A stretch of 64,000 nucleotides of DNA from Mastigias papua (taxonomy: Eukaryota; Cnidaria; Scyphozoa; Rhizostomeae; Mastigiidae), in the NCBI GenBank assembly GCA_964019165.1, contig OZ025284.1, positions 3,901,773-3,965,772 of the forward strand, written 5' to 3'. Position numbers and translations under genes: made by a program. The notes beneath the pieces are model-generated. The model ran no database searches. It saw only the letters and a program-made list of their open reading frames with translations, and had not been told where the DNA came from. Below, piece after piece: positions 1 to 10,570 of this stretch. Position 1 is the stretch's first letter. Each line of letters opens with the position of its first letter.

Positions 1-223
1 ACCCCCCATTTGCAGTAAAATTTGTAGTGATAATAATAGTCAGGTCGCTGAGGTTCTCAACACCTGCAAAATTTGTGGGCAATTTAATTTTTGCATAAAA
101 ATGTTCTTTAGACATTGATAAACATAAATTTGCCTGTTGGACATGCTGAATTTTCTTGAGAGGCCTACCCATCAATGTGTTATCTTGCTGCATTGCTTCT
201 TGCTCTTCGAGCACGGTCGCCAT
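1..223 (-). CDS. Unrecognised protein, N-terminal part, runs off the window
   Basis: An open frame starts at an ATG (221-223, minus) and stays open for 74 codons to the window edge. It begins MATV and contains the block RPLKKIQHVQQ. I do not recognise the family. The reason to take it seriously is a second, inverted copy at 3137-3376 that conserves the same start, the same frame and the same RPLKKIQHVQQ block (about 75% DNA identity by eye), plus shared sequence just upstream of the ATG. Conservation of frame between two copies suggests a coding unit of a repeated family, most likely the first exon or 5' end of a transposon gene. A duplicated host gene remains possible. No membrane segment or known domain is visible in the short stretch. 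Confidence 0.45.
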   Translation of the reverse strand, partial: MATVLEEQEAMQQDNTLMGRPLKKIQHVQQANLCLSMSKEHFYAKIKLPTNFAGVENLSDLTIIITTNFTANGG

Positions 224-259
224 TTTGAAATAGGAGGCGTTTTCGTGAAACCGAGGCTA
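38..259 (-). repeat. Left arm of a 3.3-kb inverted repeat
   Basis: This segment is the reverse complement of 3111-3332 at roughly 75% identity by eye. It spans the start of the unrecognised MATV frame and about 35 bases upstream of its ATG. The two arms point away from each other and enclose Penelope-like and CXC-tail sequences. Confidence 0.75.
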
Positions 260-841
260 TAGCAATATGTTTGTTGGAGTGGATGACCAAGGGGGCATAA
301 GAAGGATAATGTAAAACTCTCTGATCATCTTGCAATTTTTATCGCAGTGATGTTTATTTAAAACAATAATAAATATAAAACAAGAAATAAAGGGTAATCC
401 CAGCAACGAATGGCAATGGGAGTGAGACCAGTGAGTCACGGTGCATAGAAGAATATGAATGAAGATCGTGTATAATATAGATCAGGGATGTAGCATAGTA
501 ATCGTATATGAGAGAAGCATAATGTATATGACTATAGGTACCATTCATCAGCTATCAACCTGAGATCAGTGTTTTGGGGGTTTAATGATAGTACACTTTT
601 ATGATCACAAGCCCCCCCAGTATCCCAATGGGACACTATCGTACCAGACGAGGAGCAAAAGTAATATCAGAAAATGTACAGTGCAGAGAACAACATAGAA
701 ATGAATGGTAATATGATGATAATATGAACGAGTAACGAACCGCGATGTATATTCAGCATTGTAATACGGACACCGTGTCCGATAAAATATGAATGAAACC
801 TTGAAAAGGTACAACACTATGCATAGTATAATTGAATCATA

Positions 842-1039
842 TTATGTATTTGGACTGGTGAACTTTGTGTGAATTATTAAATTTTTAATGTTTGTGTGCC
901 TTTCAAATGCTACAATGGATGTGGCTGATGCTATGTAGTCGTCTTCTTGAATGATGTTCCAATGCTCATATAGTGTTAAATACCGCGCGAGGTATGGGCG
1001 AGTAGTTCTTCCCACGAAGTCCCACGGGACAGTACACAA
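842..1039 (-). pseudogene. Possible GIY-YIG endonuclease fragment of a Penelope-like element
   Basis: A 65-codon frame on the minus strand carries FVGRTTRPYLARY, which resembles the YxGxTxRxLxxR block of GIY-YIG endonucleases found at the C-terminus of Penelope-like elements. It lies downstream (on the minus strand) of the Penelope-type reverse transcriptase relic at 1516-2184, the order expected for such an element. Sequence between the two is interrupted, and the rest of the domain is not recognisable. The assignment rests on context as much as on sequence. Confidence 0.4.
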
Positions 1040-1131
1040 AAGGAAAGTTTGAACTTTGTGAAAAACAACTTCACGGTTGGTTGAGTTTTATGTGTGATGT
1101 GAAAGGTTCAGCAAAAAACAACTTTTTTATT

Positions 1132-1254
1132 GGACATCATCGTCGTATCGTTCGGAGGAACAATTTATGTAAAGGACATCATCGTCGTATCGTTCGGAGG
1201 AACAATTTATGTAAAGGACAGTATCGTCGTAAATCGTTCGGAGGAACAATCTAA
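1132..1254. repeat. 42-bp tandem repeat, three copies
   Basis: Units at 1132-1173 and 1174-1215 are identical; a third, slightly diverged unit runs from 1216 to about 1254. Each contains the core ATCGTTCGGAGGAACAAT. It lies between the two parts of the Penelope-like relic and may belong to it. Confidence 0.9.
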
Positions 1255-1515
1255 GCTGTATCGCTGAGTTTTCGTGCCGAAGCACACACAAAGTGTTTTA
1301 TTGGAATAGCTGTCGACTTGAAGGACAAGCTTGGCCTAAATCATTCGTGTTGTGAGACGGACTGAATTCATTTGTTGTTGGAAAAGACTTAAAACTATTT
1401 ATCGTTTTCTATTAAATGTAACTTTGTGTTTAAACCGAGAGGGATAATATTACAATATTTGAATATTTCGCATTTATATCAGTTGTTTGCTACATTCATA
1501 ACACTGCTTGGAGTT

Positions 1516-2184
1516 CTATACTGGCATCATGTACACGGCATTATTATGAGGACATGGAAGCCTCAAAACATATAGTATCTGTCCGATCCGTGCAGTATCC
1601 AGATTAAATGGAATAGTGAATGGTAATTTGTCACAAGAGGCCTGTGAATGGGGTTGTAAGAGATCATCTCGCGATAATGAGTGCACCTTGGAAAATAGTT
1701 TAGTAATAAGGCCAATATTATAGCCCCGTTTGATAAGTATGATAGATAGTTGTTGTAAATGGACATCCAAATCGTCATCATTGGAAATAATGCGACGGTA
1801 TTGCAGAGCTTGACTGTGTATGATGCCTGCTTTGCAAGTAGGGGGGTAGAAAGAATGTGAATGTAGAAGTGACGGAAGATCAGTTGTTTTCTTGTACAAA
1901 GTCCTATGAAGTTCATTTTCTCGGTTGAGAATCAGTACATTTAAGAATGATATCTCGTTAACTGAGTATGACAATTCAAATTGTGTAGTGGGATGGGTTC
2001 TGTTCATATGTTCAAAGAAAGTCTGTAGTAAATCAACACGGTGAGTCCAAACACCAAAAATGTCGTCTATGAAACAACGAAGCAAGATATGTAAAGCTTT
2101 GCTCAAGAAAAGTAAGAGTGCCAGAGCCATAACAGCTCCCGCCAACAAAAGATGAGCCATTGTACCACTGTAAACGGGTATCAT
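1516..2184 (-). pseudogene. Penelope-like reverse transcriptase relic
   Basis: The minus-strand frame (222 codons) carries the palm motif RCFIDDIFGVW, then the downstream blocks typical of Penelope-like elements: HPTTQFELSYS, ISFLNVLIL, LHRTLYKKTTDLPSLLHSHS, HSQALQYRRI and LIKRGYNIGLI. In this family the reverse transcriptase is joined to a C-terminal GIY-YIG endonuclease; a possible remnant of that lies at 842-1039. The N-terminal fingers of the enzyme are missing or scrambled, so this is a truncated copy. It sits inside the inverted repeat at 38-3332, so it probably inserted there later. Confidence 0.85.
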
Positions 2185-2291
2185 ATGTCACTGTAATATT
2201 CAAGCAAGCCCTGGAGCTAAATGTAAAGTTTCCATCGCCTCCAGGACATGACTAGATAATCACTGGCAGTGGTGACTTAGAAATAAAATGG

Positions 2292-2639
2292 ATGGCACAA
2301 AAACCCGCCCCTGTCTCAATTCTTGAGATGGTGCCATGCAGGTGCAACAGAACGAAGTGTCAATCAGAAAGCTGTAATTGCTTTGCGCATGGATTGAAAT
2401 GCATGGATATGTGTAACTGCAGCAAATGTGAGAATGAAGTTGATGATGATGACCTCCAAAGTAGTGCCAGCGATTTTAGTGATGATGATGTTATGGAGAT
2501 GGGGAGAATGAGGGGCTTTGAGAATGAAATTTTTTGGGCAGGCTTCAGGACAAGTAAATTCATAGGAAAGATAAGGATCCCATGTAATACTATAGAGGGG
2601 GCTTTGGGCTTCCACAGGTTGGGGCTTGTCCATATTTAG
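2292..2639 (+). pseudogene. CXC (tesmin/TSO1-like) cysteine-rich C-terminal tail
   Basis: A 115-codon frame holds about nine cysteines in a short run with the pattern CRCNRTKCQSESCNC, then GLKCMDMCNCSKC, followed by an acidic stretch (DDDD ... DFSDDD). This matches the spacing of CXC-type zinc-binding repeats, which also occur at the C-termini of many uncharacterised, often transposon-linked invertebrate proteins. No upstream coding exon for it was found, because the Penelope-like relic abuts it. The last third of the frame, after about 2530, looks like non-coding read-through. The antisense frame over the same bases lacks any recognisable motif. Confidence 0.5.
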
Positions 2640-3110
2640 CTCTTGGATTTCAGTTTCATGTTCAAAATCTGGATTGCCTCTTGTATTCAATATCATGCAT
2701 TTTCTACAATAGACTGAGATAAAACAAAGAATTGAAGAGCTTTCTTCAAAGTAAAGTTTTGGTCTTTGAAATTTTGCTTCGGGATTTTGGAAAATTTTGG
2801 TTTGGGTTTGCAGCTTCTGCTGCCCCCTGTCGAAAAGACCCCTCACCGTACTCTGGAAGCACGTACCAACATCTTCTAGCTTGAATAATTCTCGATGACT
2901 TTTTGTCTCAATGAACGGCACAGGACCAGCTTGAAGTCATTCTAATCAAATCGTATCTGCTTGCTTGGTGAGCGGAAGTCAATCATATCTGTATAGCACT
3001 ATATTGTTGAAACGCGAATGGATTTCTAACGGTTAATCGCAGTGATCAAACACTCGTCCTGTCACCCACGTGGTCACCTATTCCAGCCGGCATATCGTAG
3101 TAGCCTCGGT

Positions 3111-3332
3111 TTCGTGAAAACGACTCCTATTTCAAAATGGCGACGGTGTTCCGAAAGCACAAAGGATCGTTGCAAGTTGACACCTTGATGGAAAGGCCTC
3201 TCAAGAAAATTCAGCATGTCCAACAGATAGATTTATGTTCGTTAAAGTCTAAAGAATGTCTTCATGCAAAAAATTAATTGCCCGCAAATTTTGCAGTTGT
3301 GCACGCGTATTTTCCCGGTGGCGACCTGACTA
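3111..3332 (+). repeat. Right arm of the inverted repeat
   Basis: Reverse complement of 38-259. It begins with TAGCCTCGGTTTCGTGAAAA and includes the ATG at 3137. Confidence 0.75.
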
Positions 3333-3376
3333 TAAATCTAAGCCAGCACATCCACAGTGATAAAATTTCTTTATAA
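3137..3376 (+). pseudogene. Second copy of the unrecognised MATV unit, one nonsense codon
   Basis: The frame opens with MATVFRKHKG, shares RPLKKIQHVQQ and LPANFA with the copy at 1-223, and ends at a TAA at 3374-3376. A single in-frame TAA (aligned to a lysine codon of the other copy, after LHAKN) breaks it, so this copy is probably inactive. No adjoining domain is recognised. Confidence 0.45.
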
Positions 3377-3419
3377 TTATGTATGATATACCAAGGGCTG
3401 TGTCACTCGTAGAAGAGTG

Positions 3420-3740
3420 TACGAGATTTTTTCGATTTTCTGCGATCTTTTGTGATTTTTACGACTTTAAATATGATCTTCGTTGTTCCTTTGTGATTAT
3501 TCTTTTGGGATTTTTTGTGCTTTCTTGCAACTTGTCATTGGTTTCTGCAATTTTTTGTCATTATTTTGCGATTTTTTGTGATTTTTGTAATCTCTGTGAT
3601 TTTAACTATGATTTTCGCTATTCTTTTGCAAATTTTTTGCGATTTCTTGTGATTTTTGTCATAGATTATTTGATGTTTTGCTATTTTCTGTGACTATTCT
3701 GTGATTTGTTGTAACTTTTTGTGATTGTTTACAAAATGTG
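3420..3740. repeat. Degenerate T-rich repeat
   Basis: Many imperfect copies of a TTTTGTGATTTT / TTTGCGATTTTT motif follow one another on the + strand. The open frames across it are a by-product of its T-rich composition. Confidence 0.7.
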
Positions 3741-4067
3741 GGAGATTTTTCTAAGTAAAATGCCCTTCGTGATATACAGTCGCCTTAGTGATATCTAGTT
3801 GTTATGTAATGCAAATGGATTTCCTATAAGACAAGCGAACAAGGTCAAGCTTAATTATCTGATGGAATTAACAACTGTAGTTGGTTACCGAGAAGAGAAA
3901 CTGGAGCGCTCGACGAGAGGGAGAGAAATCTCTATTTACAACGGAAGAGTGCCCTTGTAGGTGATCTTGAACTTATCTGTATTGAAGTCAAACACTTTAG
4001 ATGCATGAGTATTGTAATTAAATGACTAAATAATTGTATAAACAACTGATTCGCTTTTGTACTAAAG

Positions 4068-4264
4068 GCCCTAGGCCATCAAATATCTCGAAAGGGCAGC
4101 TTCGTCCGCTCGATCAACATCCATTTTTTGATTCTACGCTGAATTTTGAGCCAGGAACAGTATATCGCATAGAGTCTCGTTTGGTCACCATAGGCCCCCT
4201 TTCCCCTCTGGTCTATGAGTATAGTCCTCCAAGTGATCATGTAGTGACCTTTGAAAAGCTACAA
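4068..4264 (+). CDS. Candidate internal exon, unassigned
   Basis: This 197-base segment is open in one frame and bounded by a plausible acceptor (pyrimidine tract ending in TAAAG) and a strong donor (CAA|gtaagt at 4265). Its composition is more GC-rich than its surroundings. The encoded peptide includes NFEPGTVYRIESRLVTIG and PSDHVVTFEKLQ. I do not recognise the family, and no neighbouring exon was found, though a possible acceptor at about 4612 leads to a stop four codons later. It may be a real exon, a gene fragment, or chance. Confidence 0.3.
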
Positions 4265-5009
4265 GTAAGTCTGTTGTGGGAAATACCGTGCGATCTAGCC
4301 AAAAAACAGCTGACATCCCCATGGTGAACTTTCCTTGGCATATTTGTGATCTCTTTGAGCTGTTCTGCCTTCAACAGACAAAAGAAGAGCCTATAAGGGC
4401 TACCATAACGATATGATCAAGTATTGATGACATTGCTAAAATACATCCAAAATTGCTGAATAAAGAGCGATTCACGTTTCTATGAATGATCATTATATGG
4501 TCGTTTTATCCGTAAGTCAAATAAAAAGCATAAGATAATCATAAAGTTATCAATATCCGAATTACACCCTAAGAAAACCATCCACCTCACTATCACATAA
4601 ACTGAATATATTTTTGCAGAAGAGATCAAGATAGGACTAAACCAGGTTTACTGACATTACAGATATATTCGCATTTTGTATACATACATTTATATCTGAA
4701 ATATTGTAATATGAAAAGTACAAGCTTTCTAGGAATAGCTTGTCAAAATTAAGACCACATGAGAAAGTCTAAGATGATGATCATTCAGTTCTGAAACAAA
4801 AGAAAGTCTGGAAGAAGTAAGCCGCAAGAAGTTTCTAAAAATACCTGCAATAAACATTTTCCAAGTAAAATCAAGGAATCTCCAAATCCCGTGCTTTAGG
4901 GTGATTATGACTGAATCTATCCGGTCAGTCTATACTTAAATTCAAGGAATCTCCATATCTAATGTTATCCTATGAATGTGCTTTTAACACGAAAAATGCA
5001 GCTTTGTTT
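4265..5009. other. No gene seen
   Basis: AT-rich sequence without a supported frame, repeat or RNA gene. Confidence 0.5.
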
Positions 5010-6040
5010 TCATATCAATCCAGTTACATCAAGTTAAAGAAGCAATCAGTACAATCAAATTGTCAAAGAATTTTGGTGATGGCAGCATTTATAGCCACTT
5101 CTTAAAAGCTGTCTTGCTTTACAGCGAAAATGCTGTTGCTTTCATGTTACGTACCAGTCTACAATAGTCACTAAAAGTCTCAGGAGACTTTGCACCTTTG
5201 CTATTCTGCATTTAACTTTCATCTCCTCCCCTCAAACAGTGCTGTTTTTGGTAGAAGTAGATGCAGTAATTGAACACTTTAACTTGCACGACAATTTCAA
5301 ATGCCTCATCGACGAAATAACATTGTTCTTTGGGGGGGGGGGGGTGAGGATGCATGTAGGTTGCAAAGATGAAAAAGTTGAGAGGAATGTGGATTTTTCT
5401 CATTGTTTTTTAAGTCTCCCAAAAGTTTTTGGCGGGTATTATAGAAATAGTTCAGATTTGTGGCACATGGTATATTGCCATGATTAGGCTCATCCTTAAG
5501 GGGAGCAATAGAAGTTGCAGAACGAAGCACAGCCCTATAAGTTGTTGTCGGACTGTTGAGAAGCTAATTTTCCATCAGCTGTGTGTGTACCTCACCAGCT
5601 GTCATCTTACATCTCGGGTTCAATCTCCCTATAGAATGCATCCTTCCATAGTTATATGTTTGATAAAAAAATACAGAAGACTAGCGAAGAGGACAGAAGA
5701 ATAGATAATGGGAACATGTCTGCCATAGTTTTTATTGAACTTAAAAAGGCACTTGATACAGTAGATCATGCTATACCTTTTAATAACCTAAATCACCCTA
5801 AAGTCCATTGAAAGGAGCTGTCCTGGTTTATATCATATCTTTCATATGGAAAGGAGAATTTAATAGTATAAAACTTTGATATTGATGAAGACGATACTGT
5901 GGTTGGTGTGCCACATGGATCTTGCTCAGAGCCTGTTCTGTACACTAATTACTTTCCAAAATGAGTCTGGCTTCCCTTCCTTCCATAAACGCTGATGGCA
6001 CACTTTTTTCCTTAGAGTTTAAAGATATCTCTTAGTTGAA
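5010..6040 (+). pseudogene. Decayed non-LTR (CR1/jockey-like) reverse transcriptase
   Basis: Conserved blocks of a non-LTR reverse transcriptase appear in order but in shifting frames with several stops: VKEAISTIKLSKNFGDG and a downstream HFLKA near 5030-5110, PISCCRTVEKLIFHQLCVYL at about 5530-5590, IELKKALDTVDHAI at about 5733-5775 (motif A region), WFISYLS at about 5830, and GVPHGSCSEPVLYTNYF at about 5908-5955 (motif B region). The YxDD catalytic block is not recognisable. The many stops and frameshifts show a long-dead copy. No poly-A tail or endonuclease domain was found. Confidence 0.75.
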
Positions 6041-6199
6041 TGTTTAATATGCTTAATAATCTCAACTGCACTGCTTTGACATTTACGATGAATATTCGCG
6101 GAAGTAAGCCAGAGGTCGTGCAGAATGTCAGATATCTATAATGTCAGAATGAAAATAGGATACTCGGCTACAGACTTTAAGAGTGCCACTGAGCACGTA

Positions 6200-6232
6200 T
6201 TAGGGTTAGGGTTAGGGTTAGGGTTAGGGTTA
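6200..6232. repeat. Interstitial telomeric repeat (TTAGGG)5
   Basis: Five perfect TTAGGG units (6200-6229) plus a partial one. Too short to be a telomere; it is an internal copy of the animal telomere motif. Confidence 0.95.
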
Positions 6233-6239
6233 TCTAGGT

Positions 6240-9200
6240 AGGCAAAACTGCTGTTCCTACCGTTGTACTGAACTTTGGGGTATAAATGGTGATAACCAGT
6301 GACCTTCCTTATAGAGTGTAAGCAAACAAATATTAAGTAACGTTATTTCTAGCTACTAAGTATATATCACTTCTCTAACAAGTAGTGTGTTGAAGTAGTT
6401 TTAGTTACTTTCCATGTTTAATGAATGCTACGGATGTAAATAAAGTAAAGGGTTTGTGTAAAATTAGCTAAAGGCTATCACTCCTTAGCTAATTTTAATG
6501 ATACGGTATGGATAATTGTTTTAAACACAAATTAAGGAAGCTGTCACAAGTTGTAATAGAAACAGCCAGAAAACCCTCAAATAGCCTTTACGACGAATAA
6601 CAGGTTGATTATTGACTCAATGCATAGTACTAAAAGTTACTTAAGTTTTAGCTACATTTTACTTATCAACGTTTCTTAAATGATTCTTAATTTAATGAAA
6701 ACAATCTCAACGAAAACGAAAACAAAACGTAAAATATTGTCTTCCATTGTGCCCAAAAAGCTTACCATACTAAAATATACTGTAGTGGAAACTTGCTAAA
6801 TCTGTGCTGGAAAAAGGGGTTGGGGAAACTGTGAAAAATGGCGCAATAAGTTTTAGTTTCTTAACTCTGGCAATTATTAACTTTACATGTAGTTCTAAAA
6901 GATTCCTAGAATTTTTAACTGTCTAGTTGTAGATTTCTTATAAACGTGTTTCTTACAAAAAAGATCTGGGAAAATGTGGGGAGTGCATCTATGAAAGTTA
7001 TACTGGAAAAATGTCCATTCAAAAGCGCTCAAGCGTATATAACTAGCTATACGTAGATTGTATCTTAATAGTCAACCAGATTGCTTGCATTACGTCAATT
7101 TATCATGACACACAAAGATGCAAGTCTGTACATAAACACGTAAACAAGATATTGGCATAGAATTATGTTGATGCTTTTTGACCTTACGAAACTACACGCA
7201 ATACTACGTGACACAAATAACACACAAGCCTTATTAGTGGTTTTTGTAGGATAGAAACACTAATCTTATTATTTAGGTCAATATTGTACGTGCAGTTAGT
7301 CCTAAATATTTTGACCTGTGATAGCAACTGTTGAATCCTGCATGTGTAAAATTACCATTAAGTTGTAACCACTTTGGGATATGGCCCTTCAATAATTCTG
7401 CAATTCCTCTGAATTCGAGGAGAAAGCGTTTGAGGAATTGGGGGGGAGGGGGGGGGGTAGGGTTCAAGCGAGCTTTAAGTCTTTGGCACTGAACACTAGA
7501 GTATTTGACGTCCATTGAAAGCATGCTTATTTTTCCATAAAATTGAGAACTCCATTTGTTGAATTCTAGAAACTCATTTAACCCATTTGAGCCCCATTTA
7601 CTACTCCGAGATTTCTTGAACTGCAGTCTTCAGAAAATATCAAGCCAGCAGAAAATACTCAAAGTTCGAATACCACTTGCCGAAACTCGCATAGCTGACA
7701 AATACGAGGAATGTATACAACTCAAGTGATTCCTAGAAGTACTGATGGTACAGATTAGAGCACTCACCCCCTGTGCAGAAGACGAGACTAGCTTTTACCT
7801 TTCTAGCAATTGTGTGCAATAGAATAGCTTTATTTGCAATGAAATGAAAACAGTATACATAATCTGACGAAGTAGCCATTTCAACTGACATTTAAAAAGA
7901 TTTAAACATAGAGCATTGGAGCCTTTTAGAGCTAGTATTTGGAAAAGTTCCAAAGCAAATGAAGCAAAAAGAGATTGGGGTCGACTAAAAATATACGGGA
8001 CTTTTTCATGGTTTTCTGAATCCGAAAGAAGGTACGCAATGGCAAACATAGGCAAGACGATACGGTCATTGCTATAACTTCAAAGTAGACAGAAGATACT
8101 GATGAAATATATCCAATCATATAGAAGCAACTGGGCAACCTCTTTTGCAGTTTTTGACATCGTCCGAATTTATAGCCCTGCCTGAGAATGGAATCTGATC
8201 GACAGCCCCGATTGAAGCTCAGGACTGACCTCTAGCATGAATGGTAATGGAAATATGATGTCATAAACTAGAGTATTTGGGAACTTTTATACTATACATG
8301 GCTGCTTTCTAAAACAAATATCATATAAATAGCTGGATTATGTTTGAAAATCCACATAGAGAATATGGAAAATTAATAGAAGCAGCAAGATGTTAAATGA
8401 TGGAAGCGTTGATTGAGACGGCTAAGGATTTGAGGCTCAATAGCAGGAAAATGATGTTTTTGTAAAGGCAACAGGATTTGGAAGAAATAAGTAAAATGAC
8501 TATGTGGGAAATAGGCTCTGCCATCATGATGCCTACTCTTGAGTCACAAATAAACATCTCCCCCCGCTTAGTAATTTTTTGAAAAAATCACCCAAGACAT
8601 CCTTATTTCAGACTCTCCGTTTATTGTTTTGTGTTTGTAAATCGATCGAGTATTACGTAATGTGAGAAATTTTGCTTTTAATTTTGGCTGCAATGGAAAT
8701 AAGTTGTGAAACTCATCCATGGCTATGTTAATTAGATAAATTTTCCACACACTCCGATTATTCCATCCCCTATTTATTAGGTTTTTTAAGGAAACTTCCA
8801 TCCTCCTACTATTCCAGCCCCCCGTCTATTCGGGACTCAAGAGTATGACTGTAATTAATGAAGCATCATTAACAACTGGTTCACCGCACCTACGTGACCA
8901 ATTTGCTACCCAGATGTTAGTATTAAAGATAAGTTAAGTTCAAAGGCATTTATAGTTTGAAGTTCTTTATTCATTATTGGGATTTCTGACTTCTTTAACT
9001 AGATAATGCTCTTACATCAGTTGGAATTTGACCTGAGATTGACCTATTGCTTATTAGCATAAGTCCTCATGCAATGTTGCGTATCATCAAGATGCCCAAC
9101 CCTGTGTTCTCAGTATTTCTGCTAATATTGCTAGCTTTCTGTACTACAGGATGGCATAAATGCAAAATGGTCTGTTTCATTGCTAGTGCTGTATTTTATT

Positions 9201-10423
9201 CAATTCATCCTAGACGTACAGAATGAAAGCAAAACGAGTATTGTGCAGCACGAATTATCATTTCGAGATTATATTATTCAGGTATAATGGTCGTAAATGA
9301 AGGAATTTTGCTGTTTGCAAACAAAGATAAATAATTATAGGAAATTGCACTATAAGCTTCTCATTTCCTAATCGACTGCACGAAAAATATGAATTCAATA
9401 GTAAGGTGGGAATACTCTATGGGATGCGATACTATGACCCCAGAAATATTTCTAAAATCTGAGATAGGAATATGTTTAAAAGATTATTGAATATTGGACA
9501 CGTTAAAGTGTGCTATCTCGTATTGTATCCAGCACTCCGATGAGTAAGCTATTCAATGCGCAAAATTGATAAACGAGTCTGTTAGCTTAATTTCATATAT
9601 TTTCAGAGTTGCTGCAGCTAAAAGCAAGTTCTCACACTTTCCTTGGTGCCAAAGTAGGCTGATGGAAGTATTGTGAGCTAGATGAAGAGTGTCTCACTTA
9701 ACTTCCTTTCTAGAACTGAAAGCCTCATACATTGCATTTAACAAATTTTTCAATGGTGGCTCATAGTAATGGTAGACTCTTAAACATTTGGCGGCTATGC
9801 TGGCAGCCAATCCAGCTAAAATAACCCGTGGTATTATAATGTTCAAAATGCTACTTGAGCTGATTTCAGTGAGTGGGAGTAGATATAGTTGATGTTTTAT
9901 AGGGATGGTCTGCGTAGTGGATTGTAAAATATAATGATTCTTTCATTTAGGGTTTCTCATCATGCTAATGCAAACTAACGCCAACCAAATTAAGTATATT
10001 TTAATGAAAAATTTAAAACTGATTCACACAAGGGATCAAAACTGAATAGAGTTAAAAATCAAGATGATTTATAAAGATTTGTTAGCAAGTAATGTTGAGA
10101 AAAGTTTTGAGGCCTTTGTTGAAGCAACAGAAAAGGAGGAAAGTGAAGGGCTATGTAGAGGGAGAGATTATGTCAAGTTTGCTGACATTAAATTTGAAAG
10201 AAAACAAAGCAGATCGAGAGAGGAAAAGAGTCAAGTAACTGGAACACTAGTAATCTTACTTGTTAATGACAATTGACGGCATGTCTCTGATGGAACTAAA
10301 CGAATATCTAGACTACTTCGGGAAGAATAAAACCAGAGTTCTAGGTATAACAGAGTACGATATCTCCTACCAGCGTGTTTCTATAGCTGCCATTATTCCT
10401 ATCTGCCCCAGTGTTCCTAAACG
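6240..10423. other. No gene seen
   Basis: AT-rich sequence with short frames only. The features are low-complexity: a poly-G tract at about 7441-7458. A 70-codon frame at 10064-10276, rich in charged residues, matches nothing I recognise and lacks splice or promoter context. Confidence 0.5.
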
Positions 10424-10518
10424 AGGCTAATTCAACATAACGCATGAAAACAAAACAAACGAAGAAACGAACAAAACAAATGTTAGGAAAGTTGTCTAAG
10501 TTAAGTCAGTATGTATCA
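10424..10518 (-). repeat. 95-bp direct repeat, probable 3' LTR remnant of a Gypsy element
   Basis: 93 of 95 bases match 11772-11866. Read on the minus strand it starts TGATACATAC, directly after a purine-rich tract, as an LTR start should. Confidence 0.7.
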
Positions 10519-10541
10519 TCACTCTCTATCTCTCCTTCTTT
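10519..10541 (-). other. Polypurine tract of the Gypsy remnant
   Basis: On the minus strand a run of A and G with only one T (AAAGAAGGAGAGATAGAGAG) ends against the TG of the left repeat. That is where plus-strand priming of a Gypsy element occurs. Confidence 0.6.
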
Positions 10542-10570
10542 CTTGGTGTTTTTGCTATATGGCGAAATAA

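Noticed and set aside
2364..2921. 185-codon minus-strand frame opposite the CXC tail
   Set aside because: No motif; it lies antisense to the cysteine-rich frame, whose patterned Cys spacing is the better explanation.
3379..3693. 104-codon frame rich in F, C and D
   Set aside because: Translation of a degenerate TTTTGTGATTT repeat.
6200..6232. Chromosome end
   Set aside because: Only five telomere units with ordinary sequence on both sides.
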